The notes under the pieces were generated by a model. The model worked only from the letters and a program-made list of their open reading frames with translations, was not told the origin of the DNA and made no database searches. Made by a program: the position numbers and the translations under genes. From assembly GCF_000455825.1 (NCBI RefSeq), contig NZ_ATAO01000206.1:558001-622000 (forward strand): 64,000 bases of DNA, in the 5' to 3' direction. Positions 39,330 to 46,862 of the stretch are shown here, in pieces; the first letter of the stretch is position 1; each line of letters starts with the position of its first letter. This DNA is from Microbacterium maritypicum MF109 (lineage in GTDB: Bacteria > Actinomycetota > Actinomycetes > Actinomycetales > Microbacteriaceae).

Positions 39330-39725
39330 ATGGATGAGATTCCCGACGCCGACGACGAGTTCGATCGGATCGTCACGCACCAGGTGGACGACGAGCACTC
39401 GGTGGTCGAGCTCGAGCTGACCACAGTTGAGGCGGTGATCGATGCTGCCGTCGGCCATGTTCTTGCCTCCGCTCGGGCCGAGCGCCGCGGCCGACTCGAT
39501 GAGGCCGATGCTGCCGAGAATCGGCTCTACGGGATCCTGCCGACTGAGAGGGATGATCTCGACGAAGCGCTGAACGCCGCGATCGGAATGCTCGCCGCTG
39601 AACGTCGCCTGCACCACCGCTACCACGTCAAGGTCCGGATGACGGTCGCTGCCGGATGTCTTGGCCTCGTCCTCCCCACCGCCCTTGTAGCCGCGGTCTC
39701 GTTCCTCGCCTCGCTCGGCCAGTGA
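39330..39725 (+). CDS. C-terminally anchored membrane protein
   Basis: This encodes 131 residues from ATG 39330. The first 95 residues are acidic and helical, with a charged ASARAERRGRLDEADAAENR coil. One hydrophobic segment near the C-terminus (AAGCLGLVLPTALVAAVSFL) anchors it, leaving a long cytoplasmic N-terminus. No domain recognised. It stands alone between the 66-aa protein and the recombinase. Confidence 0.6.
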   Translation: MDEIPDADDEFDRIVTHQVDDEHSVVELELTTVEAVIDAAVGHVLASARAERRGRLDEADAAENRLYGILPTERDDLDEALNAAIGMLAAERRLHHRYHVKVRMTVAAGCLGLVLPTALVAAVSFLASLGQ

Positions 39726-39749
39726 CCGCCCAGAATCCGCACCGGCGCC

Positions 39750-39761
39750 TATCCTGCGATC
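39750..39761 (+). promoter_or_regulatory. -10 element, predicted leaderless
   Basis: TATCCT, six bases, ATG 39762. Confidence 0.45.
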
Positions 39762-40805
39762 ATGACCACGAACCCCTTGGCCCCACTGCAGTCAGTCGAT
39801 GCGAGCATCGTCAAGACGGCGATGGACCTCGCGGACGAGGCGGTGTCAGCCAACACCCGGCGGACATATGACCGAGCTTGGCGTTCGTGGACGGTCTGGG
39901 CGCAGGCGCACGATCTCGCGGCCCTGTGCCCTGAAGAAACTGGCCCAGAGCGCGACCGCTGGGTCGCTGGCTTGATCCTTCACCTCGCGGATCGTGTCGA
40001 GTCTGGAGTGAAACCTTCGACAGCCGCCCAGGCGATCCACGCCATCCGCTGGCGCGCGATGAGGTCCAACGACCTCTCGACCATCACCGCCCTCGCCCAT
40101 CCGCAGATCACACTTCGCCTCCATGGCATGGCCAGGCGAGAAGCCGACCTTCCCGTGCGTCAGGCAGATCCTCTCACGCTGGATCTCCTCCGCAGCCTCT
40201 ATGAGCACGCCGGGGACCCATCTGCCCGTGACCTGCGAGACCGTGCCCTGATCGCCACTGCAACGGCCGCAGCGCTCCGTGCGAGTAGCGTCGCCATGCT
40301 GACGCTTCGCGACCTCCGTCCAGCGGCGACGATCGACGGGCTCGTCCTGCATCTGCGGAAGTCGAAGACAGACCAGACCGGAGTCGGGGCAGACATCCCG
40401 ATCAAGCGAGCAACGGATGCCGGCGCGCGAGCCCTCGACCCGGTCTCCAAGATCAACGCGTGGACGCGGTTCTACCGTGCAAGCGGCGCCACACCGGACT
40501 CGCCCCTCTTCCCCCGGGTGCGCGGGTCGAACGCCATCACCTTCGAGGCGTTGCGCAACCCCGACGAGGTCATCACCGCAATGCTTCGGAAGCGCCTGAT
40601 CGGCATCGGGCTGGACGAGCACGAGGCGAACCGGTTCTCATCGCACTCGTTCCGGGCGACGTTCGTGACTCTCTCCGCCGCCGCCGGCGTCACCGAGGGC
40701 GACATCGCCGAAGTCACGCGTCACCGATCTCTCGCCTCCGTCGGCATCTATCGCCGCGTGTCCGCAGAGAAGGTCGCGCAGGCGGCATACCTCGGGGAGC
40801 GTTGA
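39762..40805 (+). CDS. Tyrosine recombinase (integrase)
   Basis: This encodes 347 residues from ATG 39762. Residues 30-125 form the SAM-like core-binding domain (ANTRRTYDRAWRSW). The catalytic domain has R173 (AALRASS), K202 (KSKTD), H295-x-x-R298 (SHSFRAT), H321 and the nucleophile Y330 (GIYRRVS), so all active-site residues are present. It could integrate or excise the element, resolve dimers or act as a Xer-like enzyme. Repeated CGGGATAA words lie upstream. There is no cognate excisionase or tRNA attachment site in the window, so integration is not established. Confidence 0.88.
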   Translation: MTTNPLAPLQSVDASIVKTAMDLADEAVSANTRRTYDRAWRSWTVWAQAHDLAALCPEETGPERDRWVAGLILHLADRVESGVKPSTAAQAIHAIRWRAMRSNDLSTITALAHPQITLRLHGMARREADLPVRQADPLTLDLLRSLYEHAGDPSARDLRDRALIATATAAALRASSVAMLTLRDLRPAATIDGLVLHLRKSKTDQTGVGADIPIKRATDAGARALDPVSKINAWTRFYRASGATPDSPLFPRVRGSNAITFEALRNPDEVITAMLRKRLIGIGLDEHEANRFSSHSFRATFVTLSAAAGVTEGDIAEVTRHRSLASVGIYRRVSAEKVAQAAYLGER

Positions 40806-40816
40806 TCTGACACACC

Positions 40817-40831
40817 GGGTATGTGGTGAGC
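40817..40831 (+). promoter_or_regulatory. Class A promoter element
   Basis: GGGTATGTG, six bases, ATG 40832. Confidence 0.7.
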
Positions 40832-41011
40832 ATGGATACCTCACTCGCCACCGCTCCGAACCGCGTCCTCGACGCTTTCGTCGCCCAGCCCCTCACTGCC
40901 GCTGAGTTCGCAGCCCAGCTCCGTCAGGCGTGCAACGCTGGTCGGATTCCCGTAGACCTCGAAGACGAAGTGGATGCGGCACTGACCGTTCTCGACGCGA
41001 TCCCAGCTTGA
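40832..41011 (+). CDS. Hypothetical 59-aa protein
   Basis: ATG 40832 is fixed by the class A element. A short, soluble helical protein (TAAEFAAQLRQACNAGRIP) without any named domain. It is convergent with the FtsH-like peptidase gene 34 bases away. No role can be assigned. Confidence 0.55.
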   Translation: MDTSLATAPNRVLDAFVAQPLTAAEFAAQLRQACNAGRIPVDLEDEVDAALTVLDAIPA

Positions 41012-41045
41012 CCTTCTCGCCCGGCATCTACGACTGCTGGCGAGT

Positions 41046-41798
41046 TCAGACCCGGCCCACGTCGAACTCAACAAGGTCGGCGCCCCTCAGCCCCAGCGAG
41101 TCGGGTTCCAGGAGCCGAGCCTGGATCCGTTCGACGATCCCAGCGTTTCGATCAAGGACCCGTTCTGCTTCCTTCGAGGCAGCCGTCAGGATACCCTCCA
41201 CTGTGAGCTCCCCGGTCGGATAGGACTGCGGACGACGGCCGATGCAGATGATCTTCATCGCGCACAGCATCGCGTTCCGAATATCGTCGTCGGGCCCGGA
41301 GTCGTGAATGCCGTCGCCATGCTCAACGACCATCCCCGCGAGTCCGATCACGATCCTCGCCCACATCTGGTCGACCGGAGCACGAAGGATCGAGTCGGGA
41401 GCGGACCAGTGGACCTGCCCGCCGGAATTGCCCCGCATCAGGATGTCGACGCGATGGACCGTCATCCCGAAGGCGAGTGCGACCACAGCGTGGGCAGCCT
41501 CATGCCGAGCTCGAATCGGCATCGTCTCAAGGTCTCCTCGATCGGCCACTGCGGCCATCCCAGGCCCAGCGGTGCCCAGCGCGACCATCCCTGACCGAGA
41601 GCAGGCAGTCCCCGCAATCCGCCGCCGGAGGATCCACAGCACGGCACGGGAGACCGCGCAGAAGCAGAACACGAGGCCGCTCAATTGCACGGTCGTCCGT
41701 GCATCCAGGGCGAGCAGCTCTCCAAGGGGAATGAGGAAGATCTCGGGCGCGACGATCGCGATGGATCCGACGATGAGGAAGAGGATGCCAGTGCCCAT
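41046..41798 (-). CDS. FtsH-type (M41) membrane peptidase without AAA domain
   Basis: This encodes 250 residues from ATG 41798, placed by a class A element. Two transmembrane helices span about residues 5-25 and 38-58. The peptidase has HEAAH at 99-103 and a DDDIRNAM segment near 171, equal to the third zinc ligand region of FtsH. The AAA ATPase domain of canonical FtsH is absent, so it must cut small or already unfolded substrates or rely on a partner. It is a second zincin near the ArdC gene and the 1-468 peptidase. The catalytic motifs are complete. Confidence 0.78.
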   Translation of the reverse strand: MGTGILFLIVGSIAIVAPEIFLIPLGELLALDARTTVQLSGLVFCFCAVSRAVLWILRRRIAGTACSRSGMVALGTAGPGMAAVADRGDLETMPIRARHEAAHAVVALAFGMTVHRVDILMRGNSGGQVHWSAPDSILRAPVDQMWARIVIGLAGMVVEHGDGIHDSGPDDDIRNAMLCAMKIICIGRRPQSYPTGELTVEGILTAASKEAERVLDRNAGIVERIQARLLEPDSLGLRGADLVEFDVGRV

Positions 41799-41813
41799 GG
41801 GGTTCACATACCC
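41799..41813 (-). promoter_or_regulatory. Class A promoter element
   Basis: Minus-strand GGGTATGTG, six bases, ATG 41798. Confidence 0.7.
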
Positions 41814-41827
41814 TGCCCTGGCCGAGG

Positions 41828-42262
41828 TCACGGCTTGATCGGGATGATGAAGCGTCCTTGCTCGTCGAGGAAGAACCGCGATCGTGCTTCGTCGTAGTCG
41901 TCGAACAGGTCCAGTTCAGTGTCGAGGGAGACATCTAGGGGCTTGCCGCCTGCGTCGTAGACCTCGTCGGGGAATCCGAGGCGCTCGTCGTCCCGCCAGG
42001 CGAAGCGCATCTCGACCGCCTTCGGGTTCAGCATCACCGCCTCGGCGCGCGCGAGATCGAGCTGCGCGTCCTGGGCGCGGCCCCGCGCATCGAGCATCGC
42101 CGGGAGTTGCTCCTCCCAGAACTTCGCCGCCGCCTGCCGGTACCTCGCCTCCGCCGGTGAGTCTGCTGCTGTCCCAAGCCCCGATTCCGGGTCGCTGCGG
42201 TCATGGCCCGCAAACTTGCCCGCAATGTCGTGGACATTCCCCTTGGCGTCGGTGCCCATCAT
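41828..42262 (-). CDS. N-terminally tagged accessory protein 2
   Basis: This encodes 144 residues from ATG 42262, or from ATG 42259 directly after it. The tag (GNVHDIAGKFAGHDR) starts eight residues in. The rest is acidic with a coiled-coil-like stretch (ARYRQAAAKFWEEQLPAMLD). It is the last of three co-directional tagged genes, only four bases after the previous stop, with no promoter of its own. That the tag persists here argues it is a protein signal rather than a byproduct of leaderless starts. Confidence 0.65.
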   Translation of the reverse strand: MMGTDAKGNVHDIAGKFAGHDRSDPESGLGTAADSPAEARYRQAAAKFWEEQLPAMLDARGRAQDAQLDLARAEAVMLNPKAVEMRFAWRDDERLGFPDEVYDAGGKPLDVSLDTELDLFDDYDEARSRFFLDEQGRFIIPIKP

Positions 42263-42266
42263 GCGC

Positions 42267-42626
42267 TCACCGCCCCACCAAGCCGGCGCACTGTGGGCAG
42301 TACGGCTGCTCATCGTCCCGCTCGAGGAACCAGTAGCCGCCGCATCGCGAGCAGTCCTCCGGAGAGTGCGCCGTGAAGACGACCGCGAGCTTGCTGTCGC
42401 CCGCCAGCCTCCATTCCTCCATCTTCTGCAGCGGGGTCAGTGCGTCGAATCGGTCGAGCGCATCGACCATCATGGTCGCCTGCTTCTTCGGCGACGCGTC
42501 GCGGAACGCCTCGAGAGGCGTGAACTGGGCGGGCGCCAGGGTCCCGTCGGCCTCGGTGCGGTGACGAGCGGTGAACTCCCCGCCGTGCGAGGAGACTCCG
42601 CGCGGCACGCGTGTTGTGATGGTCAT
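42267..42626 (-). CDS. N-terminally tagged zinc-ribbon protein 3
   Basis: This encodes 119 residues from ATG 42626, overlapping the previous stop (ATGA), behind AAGAAGGGAC. The tag variant (GVSSHGGEFTARHRTEADG) resembles the GGQF-type tags of actinobacterial mobile proteins. The C-terminus ends in a zinc ribbon formed by CSRCGGYW and CPQCAG. It follows the 42623 gene and precedes the 41828 gene in a tagged-gene operon. Confidence 0.65.
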   Translation of the reverse strand: MTITTRVPRGVSSHGGEFTARHRTEADGTLAPAQFTPLEAFRDASPKKQATMMVDALDRFDALTPLQKMEEWRLAGDSKLAVVFTAHSPEDCSRCGGYWFLERDDEQPYCPQCAGLVGR

Positions 42627-43360
42627 GAGAGTCCCTTCTTGGGGAAATCCGGATGCTCGGGCGACAGCCCTGCAGCTGCAACCGCGGCGTCGAGTCCGTC
42701 GACGGGTCGCGTGCGGATGCCGTGGTCCTTGCGCAGTTCGATGAGCACAGACCGCTCGGTGCGTTCCTGCCCGCGGAACCGGACGGTGACGACGGGGAGC
42801 GCAGTCCCGGTCGCAACGAGCACCGTCTCCGAGCGATCCTTGAGCGTGATCTCCGTCATTCCGTCGCCCGCGCTGCAGGATCGGGTGACGGTGGCGTAGT
42901 TCGTGCGAGCCCACTCCGCGAACTCTTCGTCGTACTGCTCCTCGGTGACAATCCGAGAGAGATCGACACGGTCCCCGTCCCAGAGGTAGTCCGCTGCGGT
43001 GAGCTTGCCTGGTTGCCCGTCAGCGAGAGCTTCCGAGACCTCCCGGGCGGCGGCTGTCGCCTCTTCCGCGTCGTACGCCCACTCGGTCCCCTCGTACGCT
43101 CCCGACCAGGCCCCGAAGCGCTCAACCTCGACTGCTCGCCCCGCCGAAAGGAACTCGCGCATCTGTGTTCTCGTGGGTTCCTCCCCTGGCGGGATCTCCA
43201 GATCGCACAGCCATGAATCGACGAGACCGTTCGTCGTGCGGCTGAGCGTTCTCCTGGCCGCCGTCGTGGACAGGCCGTCTTCGTCCGGCTGCGATCGGAC
43301 ATGCCCGGAGAACCGCCCCCGAGTGTCGTGGATCGCACCGTTCCCATCGATCATCGTCAT
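42623..43360 (-). CDS. N-terminally tagged accessory protein 4
   Basis: This encodes 245 residues from ATG 43360. The tag (GAIHDTRGRFSGHVR) is followed by an acidic helical region and a segment with AADYLWDGDRVDLSR. The C-terminal part ends with a hydrophobic core (PVVTVRFRGQERTERSVLIEL). No catalytic motif is visible. A hybrid A/B element (GGGGATGTG) precedes it, so it begins the 43360-41828 operon of three tagged genes. Confidence 0.65.
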   Translation of the reverse strand: MTMIDGNGAIHDTRGRFSGHVRSQPDEDGLSTTAARRTLSRTTNGLVDSWLCDLEIPPGEEPTRTQMREFLSAGRAVEVERFGAWSGAYEGTEWAYDAEEATAAAREVSEALADGQPGKLTAADYLWDGDRVDLSRIVTEEQYDEEFAEWARTNYATVTRSCSAGDGMTEITLKDRSETVLVATGTALPVVTVRFRGQERTERSVLIELRKDHGIRTRPVDGLDAAVAAAGLSPEHPDFPKKGLS

Positions 43361-43375
43361 GGTGTTCACATCCCC
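43361..43375 (-). promoter_or_regulatory. Hybrid class A element (GGGGATGTG)
   Basis: Minus-strand GGG, GATGTG, six bases, ATG 43360. The T of TATGTG is replaced by G. Confidence 0.55.
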
Positions 43376-43385
43376 GGTATCTGAG

Positions 43386-43844
43386 TCATCCAAGCGGGAT
43401 CGCGTGTGCCGGCAGCTCACCGCCGCGGCCTCGCTCACCTCGCGTGAGGAAGGGGTCTTTGCGGTCCTCCCGTTCGGCGAGGAACCACGCGATCGCCTCG
43501 TGACGGTCCGCAGCAGCTCCGAGCTCAGCCGCTTGGCTGGCGATGACCGGGGCGATTCGCTCCAGATCGACGGTGGCCGGCGTCCGTGTCAGGACATGCC
43601 CCTCTTCAACCCACGCCTCGGCTCCGTCCTGTGCGCTGAGCTCCTCGTCAAGGGTGAGCACGACGATGCGGATTCGTCCCGTGCGTGTGTCGCGTTCGTA
43701 CACGACCTGCACGCCTGACGCCGACGCCCGCGCAATGGTGTCCGGCGTCGGCTCTCCGAGGCTGCCGAGAGGGTCGCTCCGGTGATGAGATGCGAACTCA
43801 CCACCGTGGCCGCCCGGCGCGCCCCGTTGCTGGCGGATGATCAT
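43386..43844 (-). CDS. N-terminally tagged accessory protein 5
   Basis: This encodes 152 residues from ATG 43844, which has GGAGGAGTCGGC before it and begins the tag (MIIRQQRGAPGG, then GGEFASHHR). A GTG at 43877 at the exact class B distance would add 11 residues and cannot be excluded. The body is beta-rich with an acidic VLTLDEELSAQDGAEAW region, and the C-terminus is charged. No domain recognised. It lies directly upstream of the tagged operon at 43360. Confidence 0.6.
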   Translation of the reverse strand: MIIRQQRGAPGGHGGEFASHHRSDPLGSLGEPTPDTIARASASGVQVVYERDTRTGRIRIVVLTLDEELSAQDGAEAWVEEGHVLTRTPATVDLERIAPVIASQAAELGAAADRHEAIAWFLAEREDRKDPFLTRGERGRGGELPAHAIPLG

Positions 43845-43877
43845 GCCGACTCCTCCGGTCCTGGATCTGTGCTGCAC

Positions 43878-43895
43878 ACCTCCTGCACGCCCGGC
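43878..43895 (-). promoter_or_regulatory. Class B element
   Basis: Minus-strand GCCGGGCGTGCA, six bases, then GTG 43877, with a leadered ATG at 43844. Confidence 0.55.
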
Positions 43896-43968
43896 GCTCG
43901 CTCCACTCCGGCCTTGATCTCCGTGAGATCGGTTCGTCTCGACAAGAACGACGGTGCGTCGCCGTACC

Positions 43969-43994
43969 CTGTAGGGAGATCACCCGGGAGGTGC
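43969..43994 (+). promoter_or_regulatory. -10 element and ribosome site
   Basis: TACCCT at 43969-43974 is a plausible -10, and GGGAGGTGCG lies before ATG 43996, giving a short leader. Confidence 0.35.
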
Positions 43995-43995
43995 G

Positions 43996-44247
43996 ATGGC
44001 GAAGACGGTGACGTTCCTGACGCAGTTTCAGACGACCGATGACGTCAGCGGGCTGCGCGCGACCGCTCAGATCGCCGTCGGTGGCACGGGAACCTTCACC
44101 CTCGAGTCGCCTGATGGTTCGACATTCACCGCGGATGCCGCAGACATCCCCGGACTCGCGCGCCTTCTCGCCGAGTGCGATCAGTTCTGGATCGAATCGC
44201 AGCCCGGGCATCCGGAGCTTGATGCTGCTGAGGCTGCGGCCCTGTAG
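43996..44247 (+). CDS. Hypothetical 83-aa beta-rich protein
   Basis: ATG 43996 follows a clear GGGAGG. The protein is beta-strand-rich (TVTFLTQFQTTDDVSGLRATAQIAV; GTFTLESPDGSTFTADA) and ends in an acidic helix. No domain recognised. It is divergent from the tagged gene at 43844 and precedes the RusA-like gene. It uses an ordinary ribosome site rather than a leaderless start. Confidence 0.55.
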   Translation: MAKTVTFLTQFQTTDDVSGLRATAQIAVGGTGTFTLESPDGSTFTADAADIPGLARLLAECDQFWIESQPGHPELDAAEAAAL

Positions 44248-44252
44248 CCACC

Positions 44253-44267
44253 GGGTATGTGGGGGTC
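44253..44267 (+). promoter_or_regulatory. Class A promoter element
   Basis: GGGTATGTG, six bases, ATG 44268. Confidence 0.7.
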
Positions 44268-45158
44268 ATGACCCCGCTCGTCGAACCTGACCTCCAGTTC
44301 ACAGTTCGTGGCCTTCCTGCGCCTCAGGGCTCGAAGGAGGTCAAGCGCTACGTTCAGGGTCGCGCGATTCTCGGTGAGTCTTCGGCGAAGGTGCGTCCGT
44401 GGCGCCAGGACGTCGTCGCTGCCGCGGTGGAAGCGATCCGCAGATCCCCGGGTTTCCGGCCAATCGACGGGCCGGTGTTCCTGACTGTCGAGTTCTACGT
44501 TCCGCGTCCGAAAGGGCACCCGAAATCGCGGCGGACAGTGCCGACGACGACACCCGACCTCGACAAGCTGCTCCGAAGCACCGACGACGCCCTGACGACG
44601 GCCGGTGTGATCACCGATGACAGCGTCGTCGTCGACATCTGGGCACGTGACCGGTATGCCGTGCCCAACCCCGAGGTCGGCTACGACTGGGAGTTGCCGG
44701 CACCAGGCGCGGTAGTCAGCGTCTTCAGGATCGAGGCCGAGTCGACATGGGCGGATGCGCCGCTGTCCGTCCTCGCGGGTAGGCATCTCCCCCGACGTGC
44801 CATCCCCGCCCCTGTCGCTGCTGCAATCGCGCTGAGCACGGAGGAGTTCGATCCCGAGCGAGCAGGATTCGTCGTACGGTCGGAAGCTCGTGACGGCGAA
44901 CTGGTGGCAACGGTCGCTCGAGCAGTGAAGCGCACGCAGCGCCGTCCCGACGAGACGGTGCTGCTCGTGATCGAGGACGGAGCCCGGCGGCTGAGCAGTT
45001 ACCCGGGGCAGCCCTTCACGTCTGCACAGCAGGCGATCGCCGATCTCGGGTCCCTCACATCGGTGAACGTAGTTCTCGCGCGCCGGCTCGCGGCAGAGGC
45101 GCCTGCGATCTCCCTCGGTGCACCCGCTGAGTCTCCCGTCGCGGATCTGTTCGACTGA
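44268..45158 (+). CDS. RusA-like Holliday junction resolvase with C-terminal extension
   Basis: This encodes 296 residues from ATG 44268. Residues 10-150 match RusA: GLPAPQGSKEVKRYV, then PVFLTVEFYVPRPKGH, and the catalytic DLDKLLRSTDDALTTAGVITDD with its acidic residues and lysine. It should resolve Holliday junctions during recombination or replication of the element. Canonical RusA is about 120 residues, so the last 130 residues are an added domain of unknown function, with an even charge spread. It is convergent with the ArdC gene, six bases away. Confidence 0.8.
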   Translation: MTPLVEPDLQFTVRGLPAPQGSKEVKRYVQGRAILGESSAKVRPWRQDVVAAAVEAIRRSPGFRPIDGPVFLTVEFYVPRPKGHPKSRRTVPTTTPDLDKLLRSTDDALTTAGVITDDSVVVDIWARDRYAVPNPEVGYDWELPAPGAVVSVFRIEAESTWADAPLSVLAGRHLPRRAIPAPVAAAIALSTEEFDPERAGFVVRSEARDGELVATVARAVKRTQRRPDETVLLVIEDGARRLSSYPGQPFTSAQQAIADLGSLTSVNVVLARRLAAEAPAISLGAPAESPVADLFD

Positions 45159-45164
45159 ACGCTC

Positions 45165-46145
45165 TCACTCCCGCGCGTTCTGCCAGGGAAGCTCCATGGT
45201 CCGCTTGAACGCCTTCGAGAGCCTCTCCCCGACGGAGCGGATCGCGTCCGGCTCGAAGGCCTGCCACCCGGCGACGTACTCGCTGGCTGTGCGCTGGTGC
45301 GCCTGCATCCCGTTCATACGGCACAGAACGTAGGCGAAGCTCTCCGCCTCGACCTCCATCTCGCCCCGCTTGCCGCCGTGATCGGTCGAGTAGCTGCGAG
45401 TCTCCTCTTTCCCGGTGTGACCGCACATGATGTGTCCGAGCTCGTGCGCGAGGGTTCTCGCGCGCTCCCCTGGCGCAAGCGGCGAGTCGATCACGACACG
45501 GTGCGGCGCGCTCATCGTCGTGTACCCCTGCTTGCCGCCGCTCAGCTCCTCATACGAGATCGTGTAGCCCTGCGCCGCGATCGCCGATTCGAGATCATCG
45601 GTGAATCCGGGAGGAGGCTCTTCGCTGAACGGGTGATACCCCTCCGGGAGCGGCTCACCATCGGTCTGCGAGATGTCGAAGACCGTCGCGGACGTGAACC
45701 CGACGACCTTCTTGCGCGGCTTGCCGTTCGAATCGAGATCCACGTTGCCATCGTCGTCCTTGGCGTTCACCACCTTCGGGGCGAGGATCGCGATGCCTTT
45801 CTCACCCTTGCGGACACAGCGACCGAGGCTCTTCCAGGTCTGGAATCCCGCTACGCGAGTGGCTCCAGGACGTTGGATCATGATGAGCACCTGGTTCTGG
45901 AAGCTGTAGCGGTGGAACTTCCCCATGGTGTCGAGGAATCTGTTCCACTCCTCGTCGTCACTGAGCCGGTCGACGGCGTCCGCGAGTTCGGCCCGCATCG
46001 CTTCGACCTTCTCCTGGACGCTGGCATATCCCGTGAACGTTGGACGCTCAAGTGTCCCGAGCGCCCCCTCGGGCTCGGTGCGGACATGCCCGTCGAACCG
46101 GCCGGCCCTGTCGTGGATGTTCCCCTGCTCGTCGATCGTCGCCAT
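45165..46145 (-). CDS. ardC: ArdC-like antirestriction protein with N-terminal tag
   Basis: This encodes 326 residues from ATG 46145, placed by a class B element. The tag (GNIHDRAGRFDGHVR) occupies residues 8-22. Next comes the ArdC ssDNA-binding domain (HRYSFQNQVLIMIQRPGATRV) and the C-terminal zincin with HELGH at 234-238 (ARTLAHELGHIMCGH), plus a later acidic ligand region. ArdC proteins from conjugative plasmids shield incoming ssDNA from restriction and are known to be carried into the recipient. The tag is not part of other ArdC proteins as far as I know, which makes it a plausible delivery signal. Confidence 0.85.
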   Translation of the reverse strand: MATIDEQGNIHDRAGRFDGHVRTEPEGALGTLERPTFTGYASVQEKVEAMRAELADAVDRLSDDEEWNRFLDTMGKFHRYSFQNQVLIMIQRPGATRVAGFQTWKSLGRCVRKGEKGIAILAPKVVNAKDDDGNVDLDSNGKPRKKVVGFTSATVFDISQTDGEPLPEGYHPFSEEPPPGFTDDLESAIAAQGYTISYEELSGGKQGYTTMSAPHRVVIDSPLAPGERARTLAHELGHIMCGHTGKEETRSYSTDHGGKRGEMEVEAESFAYVLCRMNGMQAHQRTASEYVAGWQAFEPDAIRSVGERLSKAFKRTMELPWQNARE

Positions 46146-46163
46146 GGTGGATATACGCCCGGC
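46146..46163 (-). promoter_or_regulatory. Class B element of ardC
   Basis: Minus-strand GCCGGGCGTATA, six bases, ATG 46145. Divergent with the class B element of 46214. Confidence 0.65.
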
Positions 46164-46195
46164 CTGAGCGCAGCGGTGGCCAGCGCCGGCACCGA

Positions 46196-46213
46196 GCCGG
46201 GCGTTCACCGAGC
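46196..46213 (+). promoter_or_regulatory. Class B element
   Basis: GCCGGGCGTTCA, six bases, ATG 46214. Confidence 0.65.
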
Positions 46214-46846
46214 ATGGGAACCACAGATGCTCACGGCAACATCCACGACTCCAGCGGCCGGTTCGACGGACACGTTCGGACCGAACCGGATGGAGGTCTG
46301 GAGCGCCGCCCGACTTCGACAGAGATCGACGGGGCCACACCAGGCATGAGCGAGGACGAGATCCGCTCGATGGACACGGCCGAGCTCCGCTCCGCATACG
46401 ACGTCACCGTGCAGAGCGCCTATCAAATGCAGGAGGTGCTTCGGGACCGCGGGGAACTGGAGGGCGATTCCCTCCAGGTGGTCAACTACCTGAAGTACTC
46501 CGAGAGGGACTTCGATCTCGCGATCGACGCCGCGCGCCTCCACCTAGGACTTGCGGGCGTCGTCCGCGACCGTGGCGCATTCCGGCAGTCGGTCGACGAC
46601 GGATTCGATGTCGAGACGGTCATCGGCGCCGAACGCGAAGCGCAACTGACAGATGCGCAGCGCGACGAGCTCGGTGAGCGCGCATGGGAGGTCTATCTCG
46701 AGTACGAGAAGGACGCGTACGAGAACGACGAGAGCTGGAGCGAGCCAGAGTACTGGGCGCACCATGAAGCGGTGCAGCGAGCCTACCGCCGGGCATACAC
46801 AGCATGGGCGAAAGAGAACGGCATCCCCGTTCTCACCGAGGAGTGA
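46214..46846 (+). CDS. N-terminally tagged accessory protein 7
   Basis: This encodes 210 residues from ATG 46214. The tag (GNIHDSSGRFDGHVR) is almost identical to that of ArdC, which is divergently encoded 68 bases away. The rest is acidic and highly helical, with tyrosine- and glutamate-rich stretches (YLEYEKDAYENDESWSEPEYW). No catalytic motif. The near identity of the tag in an otherwise unrelated protein, under the same divergent control region, suggests joint regulation. Confidence 0.65.
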   Translation: MGTTDAHGNIHDSSGRFDGHVRTEPDGGLERRPTSTEIDGATPGMSEDEIRSMDTAELRSAYDVTVQSAYQMQEVLRDRGELEGDSLQVVNYLKYSERDFDLAIDAARLHLGLAGVVRDRGAFRQSVDDGFDVETVIGAEREAQLTDAQRDELGERAWEVYLEYEKDAYENDESWSEPEYWAHHEAVQRAYRRAYTAWAKENGIPVLTEE

Positions 46847-46862
46847 TGGGCCTCCAACAGAG

